Positions 11,894-22,406 of a DNA stretch of 39,196 nucleotides are shown piece by piece. The notes beneath the pieces were generated by a model. That model saw only the letters and a program-made list of their open reading frames with translations, searched no databases and had not been told where the DNA came from. The translations under genes were made by a program, and so were the position numbers. The stretch comes from Lingula anatina (taxonomy: Eukaryota > Brachiopoda > Lingulata > Lingulida > Lingulidae): contig NW_019773821.1 of the NCBI RefSeq assembly GCF_001039355.2, positions 3,767 to 42,962 of the forward strand, written 5' to 3'. The stretch's first letter is position 1. Every line of letters starts with the position of its first letter.

Positions 11894-14054
11894 CTAGGGG
11901 GAAAAGAATGAAAAACTCATGTTAAAAGCCGATTCATTGCTACAAGTTTCAGTACCTGTAAAATGATCTAATAACATCCAAAAACACTCAGAAGTCGTTA
12001 TCATCAATTGTCTTGTTCATCTTAATAGCTCAGACAGAAAGTCAGACACTCAGACTGTAGTGTAGCAGACTATACACAATTTGTAGTCCACGTATTTTGC
12101 CTCTCACACTCCTATTCACACCCTCTAGATTTCATGTTAATAAGTGAATAAGAATGGAGTTGAATCGTTGTGTTAGAAATCATGCATGCTTGTAAGTGGG
12201 ACCGTTTGATTTTGCCAAAACGTATCTCAATAGAAGTAAAAATTGCTTGACTTTTGGCAGTGGGCGGCCCGTGCACCAAGAGGTGAGGAGTAAAGAAGAC
12301 ATCTGTTTATGTTTTAAGACACTCTTCGTAGATAGGACAATATAAACTTATGGGGATGGTTGTGGATATCTGGCGAATAAAAATATAAGTCAAAATGCTT
12401 CGGCGATTATATATGCATGTGCAGGTGTTGTAGATGCTTTATCAAATGCAAGATATCGGTGGATTTGTATCAGGCTGACAAGTGGCCTGCCTACCTCTGA
12501 TTTAAATATGGCCGAAGAGGTTAGGAAGTTAACCGATAGACGGCAGTTGCACGGGTGCGACAAGAGAAGCTACACCCACAGCTTACAAAACTGCGGGGCC
12601 GGGGTCCTCACATTACATTTTGAAATAGATAGTGAAAACAAAAGGTCACTATGAGATTGATCATTTTGTATAAAAACAATTTGCACTTATGGGGGATTCC
12701 AAGCTAATTAGTTTCCTTATATGTTTAAAACGGGCGGGAAAAGAGAAAGAAAGGGTGGTTTCCTGTTGATGAACATGTTTCGGCTAAATCGGCCAGAAAT
12801 AATAATTTTTCGAAATGTAAAGGTATTATAGTATTTATTCTCATGATAAAACATTACAACCGTTCAATAAAAAGCATCATAGCCCGCGGATGCATTTTGG
12901 GGGTCTGTCATAAATGCAGCTATATGTATATTCCCACGGCCTGGCTCGCTTCAAAATGGCATAAAAATAATATTATATTCAGCTAGGCAGAACAGCTAAC
13001 AATGTCGGCTGATTGTAGCTTATAAAGTACAGTCCAAGTAGTTTCTCGCTGTTGCATTAAAATCCTTGCTACTTATCCTGTTTCGATTTCTACAGCAAGG
13101 GGTCCAAGGGGGGGGGGGGGGGGGTGGAGGAGGAGATGGGATGGTATCTTGTGAGCAATGTAGAACGGACTACGCCCTGAGAGTCAGAGAACTGGCTGTG
13201 ATATTTCAGGTGCAATGCGCGCGCGTGTGTGTGTGTGCCGAAGTCACCGTAAGTTCTTTGATATTCAAGTTACTCACACATCACACATACATATACCATA
13301 TACCAACGAGCATACCACAGAGAGACATACACCTTAGTTTGACGTCGACTTTGCCCAAATATAATGAATAAATGAATAATATTACAAATTCATTATTTGT
13401 CAATTTTATGTTACCCACATGATATAATATTCTCTGGATAAACATTTGCCCCTATTTATACAGTTTTACTATAGTATGGTAAAGTAAATTTACCACGTAG
13501 CAATAGGCAGTAATAGGCAAGTATTAAATTTGGTAGACTAGCAGTACTAAAATGTCTCTCTGTCGAGCAGGTCCCATAAAAATATATATGCCACTAAAAC
13601 ATATATACCGGTACTTACCGTTGCCCGAAGGTATATTATAGATCATTTTACAGAATACGGCCAAATTCCAGTAGGCCTAGTACAAAATGACATTAGGCTT
13701 ACGGTAAGTCAATATAAAATTGAGAGTCTATATAATTCTATCTCGACACACCGTTATCACACTGAATAATTAATCACTTCAATGCCTGCGAGGAAAAATA
13801 CAGTGTAGTTTCTGTGAAAAAAATACAGTGCAGATAATACAGCAATTGCTGCTCAGATTGGTGCACTAATATCTGGTGTGTGTGTGTGTGTGTGTGTGTG
13901 TGCACGCTATGTTTTCACTCAATGGGTTAACAATACATTTTTACTGAACCATAAAAAAGGGATATATTCAATGGTATTCAACAATACACGACGAGGCAGC
14001 GCCTAGTATTAAACCAGTGCAGTTCAGTAAAGGGGAACGCACTGGCTGAGTAAC
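11894..14054. other. Divergent intergenic region between RPL29 and the SWEET gene
   Basis: RPL29 is transcribed leftward and the SWEET gene rightward from this stretch, so it must contain both promoters. I see a G run at 13109-13124, a (GC)(GT) stretch near 13217-13238 and a GT microsatellite at about 13876-13902. The sequence CATAAAAAAG near 13950 could act as a weak TATA-like element about 100 bases before the SWEET start codon. No additional gene is supported. The frame running through the poly-G tract is not a gene. Confidence 0.5.
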
Positions 14055-14553
14055 ATGGCTGGACTGAATGGGAGTCACTCGCAGGTAGGCTACATATATG
14101 TATACTCTCTGGTTATTTTACGGGTTAGAATAAGTGAAATTCTTCTCAAACTTTGACTATATGTTTAGCAAACCTCAAATCTTAACAGAATCTTCCAGGG
14201 CAAGTTAATCTATCCTATTTCCAGCCGTACCCCCAGCCCCCCTCCCCCCCCCCCCCCCCCCCCAATAAAACAGCTAACAGTACGGATAAATCTATCGTAG
14301 TGCCCCTGACCCTCTTCTTCCCCAAATACTGGATCCGCCAGTCAAACCGGACTTGAAACTCACAGGGATCATTTCTTGACCGGAGATATCCCTGGATACT
14401 CACGCGCCTTAGGAGAAAATGAACGGTGAGCAGGGCTGGAGAAGGGGGGGCAGTATCCCCCTTCTGTAATACTCTGTCAAGATGTAATGAGGCCGACCGC
14501 CCTTTTATTGTAACCTCAGAACTGGTACATCTAGTGGTAGGGGCAATGTGAAG

Positions 14554-14588
<35 letters not shown>

Positions 14589-15727
14589 GGGAGTGCGGTG
14601 AGCGGGAACCGGGTACAGCATATCTAATGCCGTTTCTTTAAAATACTAGGCATTTTCATGAATTATAAGAAACGGAAGCCCCCCCCCCCCCCAATTCCCC
14701 ACCCCCACCCCACGCCCACACTCGCGTGTGCTTCTCGTAGCCAATCTATAATGTTCGATTCGCACCTGCCATAAAGGTATTTCGTTGATTTTTCACTCGA
14801 TATCCCACCTAAGTCTCATTATTCTTTATTATTGATTTCAGGGTAATATCAATAGTAACGATTCTTTGGCGACGCATAATCACGTGAGACAACCACGAGA
14901 CGCGCACGTGCAAGACACCGCCTTTAAAAACGACCCTACTGCGCTGTACGACCATCAACTTGAACTCCCACCAGGGGGAGCTGCGGGAGACAGTCTTGTC
15001 ACGGCACCAGAATCTGAAGGGGACGTTCTCTTTATGCTTGTCGCTTGGCTCGTGGCGATATGTACCTTTGTATTGTTTCTTACTGGAGCGTAAGTGCTAT
15101 ATTATAAACGCATTTCATACATATAACACAACTGCCATTCAGATAAGATTGAAAGCGAAGTTCTTTTCGTTCAAAAGGAACGCCCACCTTGCACAGTTTT
15201 GTTTTATTGAGTAGCGAGTAAAATAAAAAAAGATACAGAATCTTCGTAGAATTTTTTTAGTTGCCGAGAGTCATAAATTACTTCATGTTTATATTCTTGC
15301 TCAAGTCGAATGTGGTCAGAGGTAACTTGACACGATGAAGATAGGCTATAGTGAAGAGGTTAGTGTCAAGTTATCTCTGAAGCTCAGGGTGATGCACATT
15401 GTACCTCTTCATGATTTTATTGTCTCTTTTCAGATTAACATGTTGGAAGATCATGAAAACAAGATCGACACAAGACTGTGCCTTCTTGCCAATGTTAGCT
15501 GTTTACGTCAAGTTAGTTAACTTTTTAGCTTATGAGGGATAGATTTTTATTTAATACCTCTAAAATAAAACCCCTAAAATAAAAGTACCTGGCCTCATAA
15601 ACAATCAATCAAAACATTTCATATTAATGATGCTTTTAACGATAACACTTTTTGCCTGCAGAAATAAAACAAGGGGACGATCGATGCTGAAAAAGAAGGG
15701 GTTGTTTTCGTGCCTATAAAGCTATTT

Positions 15728-15770
<43 letters not shown>

Positions 15771-17450
15771 TCCCAGCACGCTCTCCTGGATGTTTTACGG
15801 CAAGTTGACCAACGACCGCCTAATGGTGGCTGTGTATATTTGGGGCCTGATATGCCAGAGTGTATATATAACTGTATATTATGTTTATACACATAGCACG
15901 GTGAGTACATGAAAATTTTAATTGCCTGATATTCATGTATATATGTTAGTGTAGACATCACGTAGACTAATTAGCTATAATCCTTGAGACTATTACAGTA
16001 ACCTTCTTCTTATCTCAAAGTAGGGAAGGAGCTAGGCAAGCCTTCATTAGTCAGACTATTTGTATGAGGGCCGTTCTAAATTCTTTAAAAAATTCAATGT
16101 GATCCATGTCTATGACACAAAGTATAATATTAGGTCGTGCTATTTTTTTCTTATATAATAATACTGTTACTGTTAATTAATACCAGTAACCTACTCCCTT
16201 GCTTTCTTTCTCTGCCTTGAATTTAACGTGTCGTATAATGTCACAGGTATTCTATTTCAGGATTTAGTGCAAAAACAAATACTATCTACAGTGATAGTGT
16301 GTCTTCTAGCATGGACATACTACCGACACTACGCCATTACTTTGAAGCTCCAAGTCTTCTACTCGGGTAGCGCCTGCGTGGCGACAAGCATTTTAGCTGA
16401 TGCCTCGCCCTTCATTTCCATGGTAAGCATTTGAGGTGTAAAATATGTGGAAAAAAATCCCTATTTTCAGCAAAAATGTGGAAAGTTTTTCTCATTAAAA
16501 AATTCCAGATTTAAGTCATTTCGGTTGATACACCAAACCAATTTAAAGTTGAATTAAATAAAAATAATGTGTAGCGGCAAAAGAAATGAAAATTAGCGAA
16601 GGAGAGTAATATGCTATATATATTTTTTTACTTAAATTCAGATGGAGGTGATAACAAGTAAGAGCACGGCCTATCTCTCCTCCTTCTCTCAGTCCTGCCT
16701 CAGTCTCTTAGTCTCTCTGGAGTGGCTGCTCTACGGGATTCTCGCTGAGGATATGGCTCTACAGGTAATGGATAAATGGAACTAGAAAAGTAATCAGTGA
16801 ACGCAGACCTCCGCCAAGACAAATAATTAACTATTCATAAACCATTAATTAACCAATGGATCATCAACAAAATCAAATTACTTTGAAGTTAGCCCGTTTC
16901 TGACCAATCCCCCCCTCCCCCCCCCCAAAAAAAAAAAATAATAAAAAACATCCGTATCTTTTTATGCAAGTCTGGTGACAGGCAAATGAAGATGAAAATA
17001 TAACATCCCTGGCGGAGGTAATAAATAAATAAATAAATAAATAAATGATGTGTGTTTGGATGTGAAAAGATGGATAGATTTACGTTACAGAGAATAACTG
17101 AATGGACATTTATAAGTTGACGTGTAAGAGGTCACACATTCACGACCGTCAGCATTCGTAAGGCTGAACGCTAAAAAATACAAACGCCTGAACAATTCAC
17201 CTGACCGTATAATCGTCCTTTTATAGTTTTATCTTTTTTAGTAAACAATTTTAAATGCAAAGGCGTTATATTTTGTTTTTTACATAATCATTTAAATGTT
17301 TTTTCTTATTTTTTTCAGATTACATACCTAATTGGTGTTATTCTGAACGGTACCCTAGTCGGGCTTTACTTCATTTATCCCAGGGAAAAAGTTACAAGCG
17401 AGCAAGAACTGTATCACAGTGACAACAGAGACAGCAACAGCACCACATGA
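14055..17450 (+). CDS. SWEET (SLC50/MtN3) sugar transporter, divergent
   Basis: Seven exons join in frame: 14055-14084, 14842-15089, 15434-15511, 15777-15900, 16261-16422, 16642-16764 and 17319-17450. All introns are GT-AG, and the product is 298 residues. SWEET proteins are seven-helix facilitators that move mono- or disaccharides across the plasma or Golgi membrane as two three-helix MtN3 bundles plus a linker helix. Repeat 1 starts at about residue 72 and contains KTRST (101-105), FLP (110-112) and LSWMFYG (121-127). Repeat 2 contains SPF, SKST (220-223) and the Trp of LEWLLYG (242). Oddities: about 70 hydrophilic residues precede TM1, where animal SWEETs have only a few. The conserved Asn of each bundle (VN..G and SN/PN..G) is Tyr139 and Tyr258, and the repeat-2 Pro after KST is Ser227. 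The start ATG has a good context (AACATGG). The tail after TM7 is short and polar. Placement in the family is firm; substrate and activity are not. A possible AATAAA lies at 17874. Confidence 0.94.
14235..14263. repeat. Poly-C tract in SWEET intron 1
   Basis: An almost uninterrupted C run. The same intron also carries a TG microsatellite (about 14557-14587) and a second C run near 14681-14692. These low-complexity tracts are prone to sequencing and length errors and are not functional calls. Confidence 0.9.
15727..15772. repeat. (TTTA)n microsatellite abutting the exon 4 acceptor of the SWEET gene
   Basis: About eleven TTTA units run straight into the TCCCAG acceptor of the exon starting at 15777. 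The array therefore serves as the upstream part of the splice acceptor, and length changes could affect splicing of this exon. Confidence 0.9.
16807..17019. mobile_element. MITE-like element with ACCTCCGCCA ends in SWEET intron 6
   Basis: The left end ACCTCCGCCA and the right end TGGCGGAGGT are perfect inverted repeats 213 bp apart. A poly-C/poly-A stretch lies in the middle (about 16911-16940). A short AAAT microsatellite follows on the right (about 17020-17046). The left-end motif is shared with the repeat at 2956, so both belong to one dispersed family. It has no coding capacity. Confidence 0.65.
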
Positions 17451-18327
17451 TAAATAATTCTTATGTAACCTGCTTCTAGTTCCATTTACACAACGAACTC
17501 TGAGCCGTGATCGACACAAATTGTTCACGATTCAGGCAATATTGTCGGAAAGATAAAAGAGATGTATTGCATTATAACATTATTCAAATAATGAGCGATT
17601 AAGTTAATGAATTAAATGCTTTATTTACCTCAGGGCTTATCTCCTGAAATGTAAAATTAAGACATGACGGTTTAAATATATGCATGTGTATGACTGGCTA
17701 GTAACGTAGAACTAAATCATGATCCTTCAATTAGAAATGGTAAAAAAAGACATCGAACCCAGGAGTTGCAGGAACGGATTGAACAATGATTCGAGAGTGG
17801 AGAATTATCTTTTTTTTTCGAAAAACTTTTGATTTGACGTGGAAATTTAATGTGACGAGAATGAACAAAAGAGAATAAAAATTAAATTATTCTCAAGTGC
17901 ATACGCTGCATCAAATACGGTAGATATACGAATTCAGATATCATATACTTACCACGATTATTTTGCACTGAATTGTAACAAAACAAATACTGCGAAGCCT
18001 CACCCTACTGCAGGGGGTACACATTATAAAATAAATCAGATAGAAAAAAACAATAGTGTGCATCCTTTCTAAATATTGTGGGGAAAAAACTGGCTTCATA
18101 TGAAGCATGTGTGAAGTTATCTGATAATGACTTTTCGCCACGGTAATTTTGCTACTGTACTGAGGGGGAACGAACAATGGCTTCGTGCTGGCTTTCGTAT
18201 TGACCACTGGCTTCTGTTGTATTTTGGGGTCCATAGATCCGGTCCTCCAATCAGCTTCTTGCATGGCAACCACTTTTCGGCTGTACATATGTTATCAGCT
18301 ACGTCACAACATCTAGGGTAATCTTGT
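17451..18327. other. Downstream of the SWEET gene; no gene seen
   Basis: Holds the presumed SWEET 3' UTR (AATAAA at 17874-17879) and AT-rich spacer. A 115-codon minus-strand open frame (17941-18288) has no recognisable motif and I do not call it a gene. Confidence 0.5.
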
Positions 18328-18334
18328 TATAAAA
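18328..18334 (+). promoter_or_regulatory. TATA box candidate
   Basis: TATAAAA, followed about 30 bases later by a plausible start site near 18358-18362 and then by the first of four plus-strand segments with matching splice sites. Position and orientation fit a core promoter for that transcription unit. Confidence 0.4.
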
Positions 18335-19031
18335 ACCCGTCTACTTGTTGCAACTGACATAAGAACAGTTCTCCCTCTCTGCATGCAGTGGTATGACTGG
18401 TTCTCTGTCACTTGAGTCCCCTTTGTGGACAGGGAGGAGGAAACGTGGAAGATGCTCGCGTGGCCAAACTTCAAGAGGTCTAGAGAGACCGCATTGTAAA
18501 AATATGGTAAGTAACTATGTTTATACTTCTGCTTGTGTGTGTGTGTTTTTATTCACCTATTTTGATAGGTGGCGGCGGACAAGAAAGAGCCTTTTAATTA
18601 TATCGGTAAAACGCTGCGCGTCACCTGCCTCGCACGTGCATGCATGCTTACATAATTGCACGCTCTTGGACCTTGGTTAGATCAAGATTGTAGATATCTA
18701 TCACAGGGTTCAACTTCAAATGACGCATAAACGCACGTAAGATACTCTTGGGGCACGTACTTGACCGTACATTAAAAACGAGTGGCAACGAATCTGGCAA
18801 CGAATTCAGGTCTTCGTTGCAAACTCTGCTTATGAATATTCAGATAAAAAGATGAAGAAAAACGAGAAAATGAGAATGAAGAACAGTTGATATTTTCGCA
18901 GACAACAGATCCATTATGTGAAGTCGAGAAGGTCCTTATGGGCTAAAAAAAAAGTTGATTACTGATCAGCTGTTATTCATTTCCCTTTCTACCTCTTTCA
19001 ATCTATAGTGGCCTACTTTCCGTTTATATTA

Positions 19032-19291
19032 GGCTTCGTTCACATGGAAAGTCTATTTTCTAAAAAATCTATTTTCTTTTCGCGGTATATCTTGTGATCA
19101 CGGTCTGTTCCCTGAATGTCCCGCGGCGTAATTACTGGCAGCGCGAGCCAGTTATTATAAGTTACTATAAGTAACTGGCTCGCGCTGCCAGTAATTACGC
19201 TGCGGGATATTCAGGGCACAGACCGTGATCATAAGATACCGCGAATAGAAAATAGATTTTTAGAAAATAGACTTTCCATGTGAACGAAGCC
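19032..19291. mobile_element. Palindromic MITE, PIF/Harbinger-like, TSD TTA
   Basis: This 260-bp element folds on itself over nearly its whole length. The left arm GGCTTCGTTCACATGGAAAG and the right arm CTTTCCATGTGAACGAAGCC are exact complements. The inner arms also match through GGTCTGTxCCCTGAAT and CTGGCAGCGCGAGCCAGTTA, with a few indels. It is flanked by TTA on both sides (19029-19031 and 19292-19294). A 3-bp TTA target duplication with GG-starting TIRs is typical of PIF/Harbinger-derived MITEs. It lies within the intron between putative exons A and B. Confidence 0.8.
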
Positions 19292-19824
19292 TTAGATCCT
19301 GCTGCTTACGTATTATGAGGACATGTAAATCAACTCAGTTACTCTACAAAAAATCCCCGCACCTTATTCACTCGTGGCTATCAATTACTAACATCACATT
19401 TGTTATTTATTTTTATTAGGGTTTACTAGTTTATGCATTCACTATAAAACTTAGAAAACAGAAAATATTTTGATCATCGCTGACTTCAAGATTCTCAGTA
19501 AATTTTGACATACTGAAACAAAGAGCAATTAAAATATTCCAGATGGTCGTGTGGAGCGATGGTCTAAATGGTTGCCTGGCGACGAGTGTCACTGATAAAC
19601 GGGATAAAGACTGACCACGAGCTGAACAAACAAAGCCACCTGGATAGTTTGTTTGCCTTGATTAATGTAAGTTTACTACATGTAGTTTATGAATTAAATT
19701 TATCGCCGAGGGCAATAAACACGCCATTTTTACTGTGAAATCGGATTTTCTTAGTCTTTTGTGCAATAAAGATTAAAAAGAGTAAATCGTTTCTAGGGAC
19801 TAAGGGCTCTCATTCCCAATCATA

Positions 19825-20039
19825 GACCCCATTTCCAGAGATTAGATCGATCTACTTTAGATCGACCTAACTCCCTGGGGGTTCACGCTAAATAGCTGTC
19901 AGCCGAGCGGACACGAAAGTTAATTACCCCCTTACAGCTTGTAGTAGGCGGGACGGACATTTAAGCCGGATTATCTGACAGTAATCTAGTGAAACTCCCC
20001 GCGGGGATAGATCGATCTAAAAGCTCTGGGAATACAGCC
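19825..20039. mobile_element. 215-bp MITE, copy 1
   Basis: The element is nearly identical in sequence and exactly equal in length to the one at 35855-36069. The ends are GACCCCATTTCC (left) and GGCTGTATTCCC (right, reverse complement), followed inward by AGATCGATCTA on both sides. It is flanked by ATA (19822-19824 and 20040-20042). The interior has ACTCCCTGGGGGTTCACGCT and GCTTGTAGTAGGCGGGACGG. There is no open frame. A 3-bp target duplication points to a PIF/Harbinger-type helper. Confidence 0.8.
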
Positions 20040-20058
20040 ATACTCTCGTTCTACGTAC

Positions 20059-20163
20059 ATCGATCCAACTCAGCGGGGACTCTCGCTGAATGCAATCAGA
20101 TTAACATGCCTTCTCTTGTTTCCAACGTGCTCGTATAATCACCAGCTTTTCTGAATTCTACTC
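20059..20163. repeat. Copy A of a repeat unit shared with 35.8-36.2 kb
   Basis: Shares GCGGGGACT, GCTGAATGC, ATCAGATTAACA, TTTCCAACGT, CTCGTATAATCACCAGCTTT and TCTACTC, in the same order, with the units at 35793-36129 and 36129-36244. It lies 20 bp from the right end of MITE copy 1. Confidence 0.7.
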
Positions 20164-21190
20164 AATGGCAGGATCACACATTCAGTGGCTACTGCCCCAG
20201 CCAAAGTCCTAGATTTTTTTTCGATTATTTTGATCCATTTGATCCACCTCAGTAGTTAAGGTAATTTAAAGAATTTTGAAGTCTCCTGATAATATCAATA
20301 TATTGGAAATTTGGATTTCGACGTCCTGTGACACTTAACCATATACATGGATATAATCACATGCCTTTTCACATTTGGCGGTATAGTTTTTGTATCACAA
20401 AAAGTTGTATAAATTAAAACTTTATATATTTCCAGATAGAGATTATCAATAATAAAAGTCATTTTGGGAAGACCAAAGAGAAACTAATTAGCAATCGCAC
20501 AAGAGAATGGAGCCTACCAAAGTTTGTCCCCATGGAGATGAAAATGCTGTGCAAGCGTCACTCACTATTTGACCTGTATCCACTGTAGAGGTAATTTGCC
20601 TTGTTCAATGATTTTCATTTATTGACTTCGGAAAAATGAGATTGAAATTTATATTGACATCACTATCAGTTTTAGAGTAGAGTTTGAGCATGAATAAGCG
20701 TGGAACAGAAAATTTTGAATAGCCATATTTCTATTCTATTTATCATGTGCTCCTTGACTCGTTTTTCTTCTGGATAATTTGTTTGAAGAATTTTATCGCT
20801 AAAATCGAGTCGCTCTAGATGCTAGTGTAATAAATTAAAGGTAAACGTTATGAATAAAAGAGAATTACTTTCTCGCTAATTCTGTAATCCCGCTTCTGAA
20901 ATTAGTTTTATTTTTCTGAAATATTTTTTTAGGAAAATGAACATTCAAAATTCGTTGGAGATGAACGATGCATGTGTCGGTGAAAAGAGAGGACCTCCCT
21001 CAGACAGAAACACAATGCAGTTGAAGAAGATCAGACAGAAAGCACCTTTGTTAATCCCGTAGAATGCCGGATAATCAGATGAGAGTTAACTGACTCAAAG
21101 TACCAACACGTATTTCGAAGCTGACGAAAGAATTCTATGCACCAGCAGCAAGGGCAGAGACGAGGAGGCTTGGTTCTCACAATCTTCAGG

Positions 21191-21807
21191 GTAATTACAA
21201 TTTTCAGAGCTAGGTACACGTTAAGTTCTGTAGTAAGGCGAACAACTTTTGCAGGGCTTGTTTTTTCCACTTTCCTTGTATTTATTGATTTTTTTATGAA
21301 AACTCAAATAATTGTGCAAGATAACTGGGAGATTCAATTTGTGCCTTGCAGTATGGTGAAAACAATCAAGCTTGAAGATGTTACACCATTTCTCACATTT
21401 ACGTAACCAGTACAGGTGCTCCATTATGTTGTAAACTTTGGAGGTACTCTAGGGCAGTGGTCCAGGGGGTAGGGTGGGTGGGGCAGTTTTTTTTTTTTTT
21501 TTTTTTTTTCAAGTATCTGGATTCGAGAAATTCTAGTGGGTTTCTCTAACAAAAACATCATGTTTATCATGTTAGTCATGTGTATTATGTTTTAACCATT
21601 TCATTTAGAAACCACCTTGTCGTGTAATAACATACAGACGCCAAATGGGTCTGAATGTTTGTCCATAAAAAAACCTGCTCCCGCTCTGCAACACATGATC
21701 AGAGAGGTTTGTTGAAACAATATAGCGTGTCATTTTTCTACGAATCCAGATGGAGATAAGGCCTAGTGACCGTGCAAAAATTTGCTATGAATCAAATTAA
21801 AAAATAT
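21191..21807. other. No gene seen
   Basis: Contains a T run at about 21487-21509 next to a G-rich GGGTAGGGTGGGTGGGGC stretch. The open frames on both strands here are random-looking. Confidence 0.5.
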
Positions 21808-22136
21808 ACTCGAAATACGGACACCGTTGAATACTTTTATTTTGGATAACGCGTAAATATTACCTTCCAAGTTTGTGGTCAAAATAGTTACGTGTAAATC
21901 GGTATGAGGAAATCCAAAGCTGACAACAATAACTAGTTTCAATCATTTAATGTTCTATCGTCGCTTCCTCCGGTACATTCAGATGTTATGTTGAATATCG
22001 TGACGGGGGCTTCTACGTGTGATAAAAGCGCGTCACTGTAAAGTTATGAACAACTCTCTTTTTCCTGTGAAAGGAATTTTATTTTGCTCATACGGACTAC
22101 ATCAAGTTGAAGATGTGACCCTTCAGTCTTTCCTTT
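21808..22136 (-). repeat. 3' flank of family X short form (dispersed module)
   Basis: This block recurs at 26577-26870 and in part at 24211-24300. It reads CTCGAAATACGG, GATAACGCG, AAAATAGTTACGTGTAAATC, CAATAAC(T/C)AGTTTCAATC and then the GTGACGGGGGC hairpin unit. On the minus strand it supplies an AATAAA signal (22078-22083) about 54 bases after the stop of the 79-residue short form. It therefore looks like the shared 3' UTR and downstream flank of that gene. Confidence 0.6.
22000..22036. repeat. 37-bp hairpin unit, copy 1
   Basis: GTGACG at the left and CGTCAC at the right enclose GGGGCTTCTACGTGTGATAA and an AAAGC/GCTT inner pairing. An identical 37-bp copy lies at 22751-22787 and a decayed one at 26719-26755. 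The identity between copies 1 and 2 is striking compared with their diverged surroundings. Confidence 0.8.
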
Positions 22137-22376
22137 CTATAGCTCGGATACGCTTCTATTTTCCCGACTCGCCGACCAGTCATCGATGATAACGAGGTGA
22201 GGACGACGCTGGCGCACCAGGTCGGTCATCTCCTTTAGCATGACCGTGTTCACTGTCGCCATAGGGCGATATCGGACCATATCCGCTCCTTTGTAGTCCC
22301 TCACCGGGCTTTCCTCAGCATCTTTATGATGGACCATGTTCTTCAGCATAGTGGCTGCTAATATCAAAACTTCCAT
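22137..22376 (-). CDS. Family X short form, 79 residues
   Basis: I do not recognise this protein. ATG at 22376, TAG at 22137, 79 residues. The first 66 or so (MEVLILAATMLKNM, then GADMVRYRPM, LVRQRRPHLVIIDDW) align with the N-terminal third of the 247-residue protein at 25414-26157. After IIDDW the sequence changes completely to SASRENRSVSEL and stops. Two other loci (24254-24477 and 26870-27097) carry the same alternative ending, so this is a distinct subtype and not a local break. An AATAAA signal follows the stop at a normal distance. The hydrophobic start (about residues 1-14) could be a short helix. It could be an expressed small gene or one module of an unknown mobile element. Confidence 0.5.
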   Translation of the reverse strand: MEVLILAATMLKNMVHHKDAEESPVRDYKGADMVRYRPMATVNTVMLKEMTDLVRQRRPHLVIIDDWSASRENRSVSEL

Positions 22377-22406
22377 AATAATATAATCCTTAATGTTTAT
22401 AGTTGG

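Larger units (their letters stand above)
18358..21190 (+). ncRNA. Putative spliced transcript (lncRNA or short peptide)
   Basis: Four plus-strand segments each carry canonical splice signals that fit together. Exon A runs from about 18358 to 18506 with donor GTAAGT. Exon B is 19543-19666 (acceptor ATTCCAG, donor GTAAGT). Exon C is 20437-20590 (TTTCCAG, GTAATT). Exon D is 20933 to about 21190 (TTTTTTTAG, GTAATT). The longest frame through A-B starts at ATG 18393, runs MTGSLSLESPLWTGRRKR and onward, and stops in exon B, giving 61 residues with no family resemblance. Exon C has its own open frame ending CKRHSLFDLYPL and then a stop, and exon D one of about 40 codons. Fragmented frames over consistent splice sites suggest a long non-coding RNA, although a rapidly evolving small protein is possible. 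It lies on the same strand as, and downstream of, the SWEET gene. Exon linkage is inferred only. Confidence 0.3.

Noticed and set aside
13066-13371. Plus-strand 101-codon frame
   Set aside because: It runs through a poly-G tract and a GC/GT microsatellite; the frame is low-complexity and has no protein resemblance.
14750-14765. tRNA B-box-like GTTCGATTC
   Set aside because: There is no A box at the right distance and no cloverleaf; the match is by chance.
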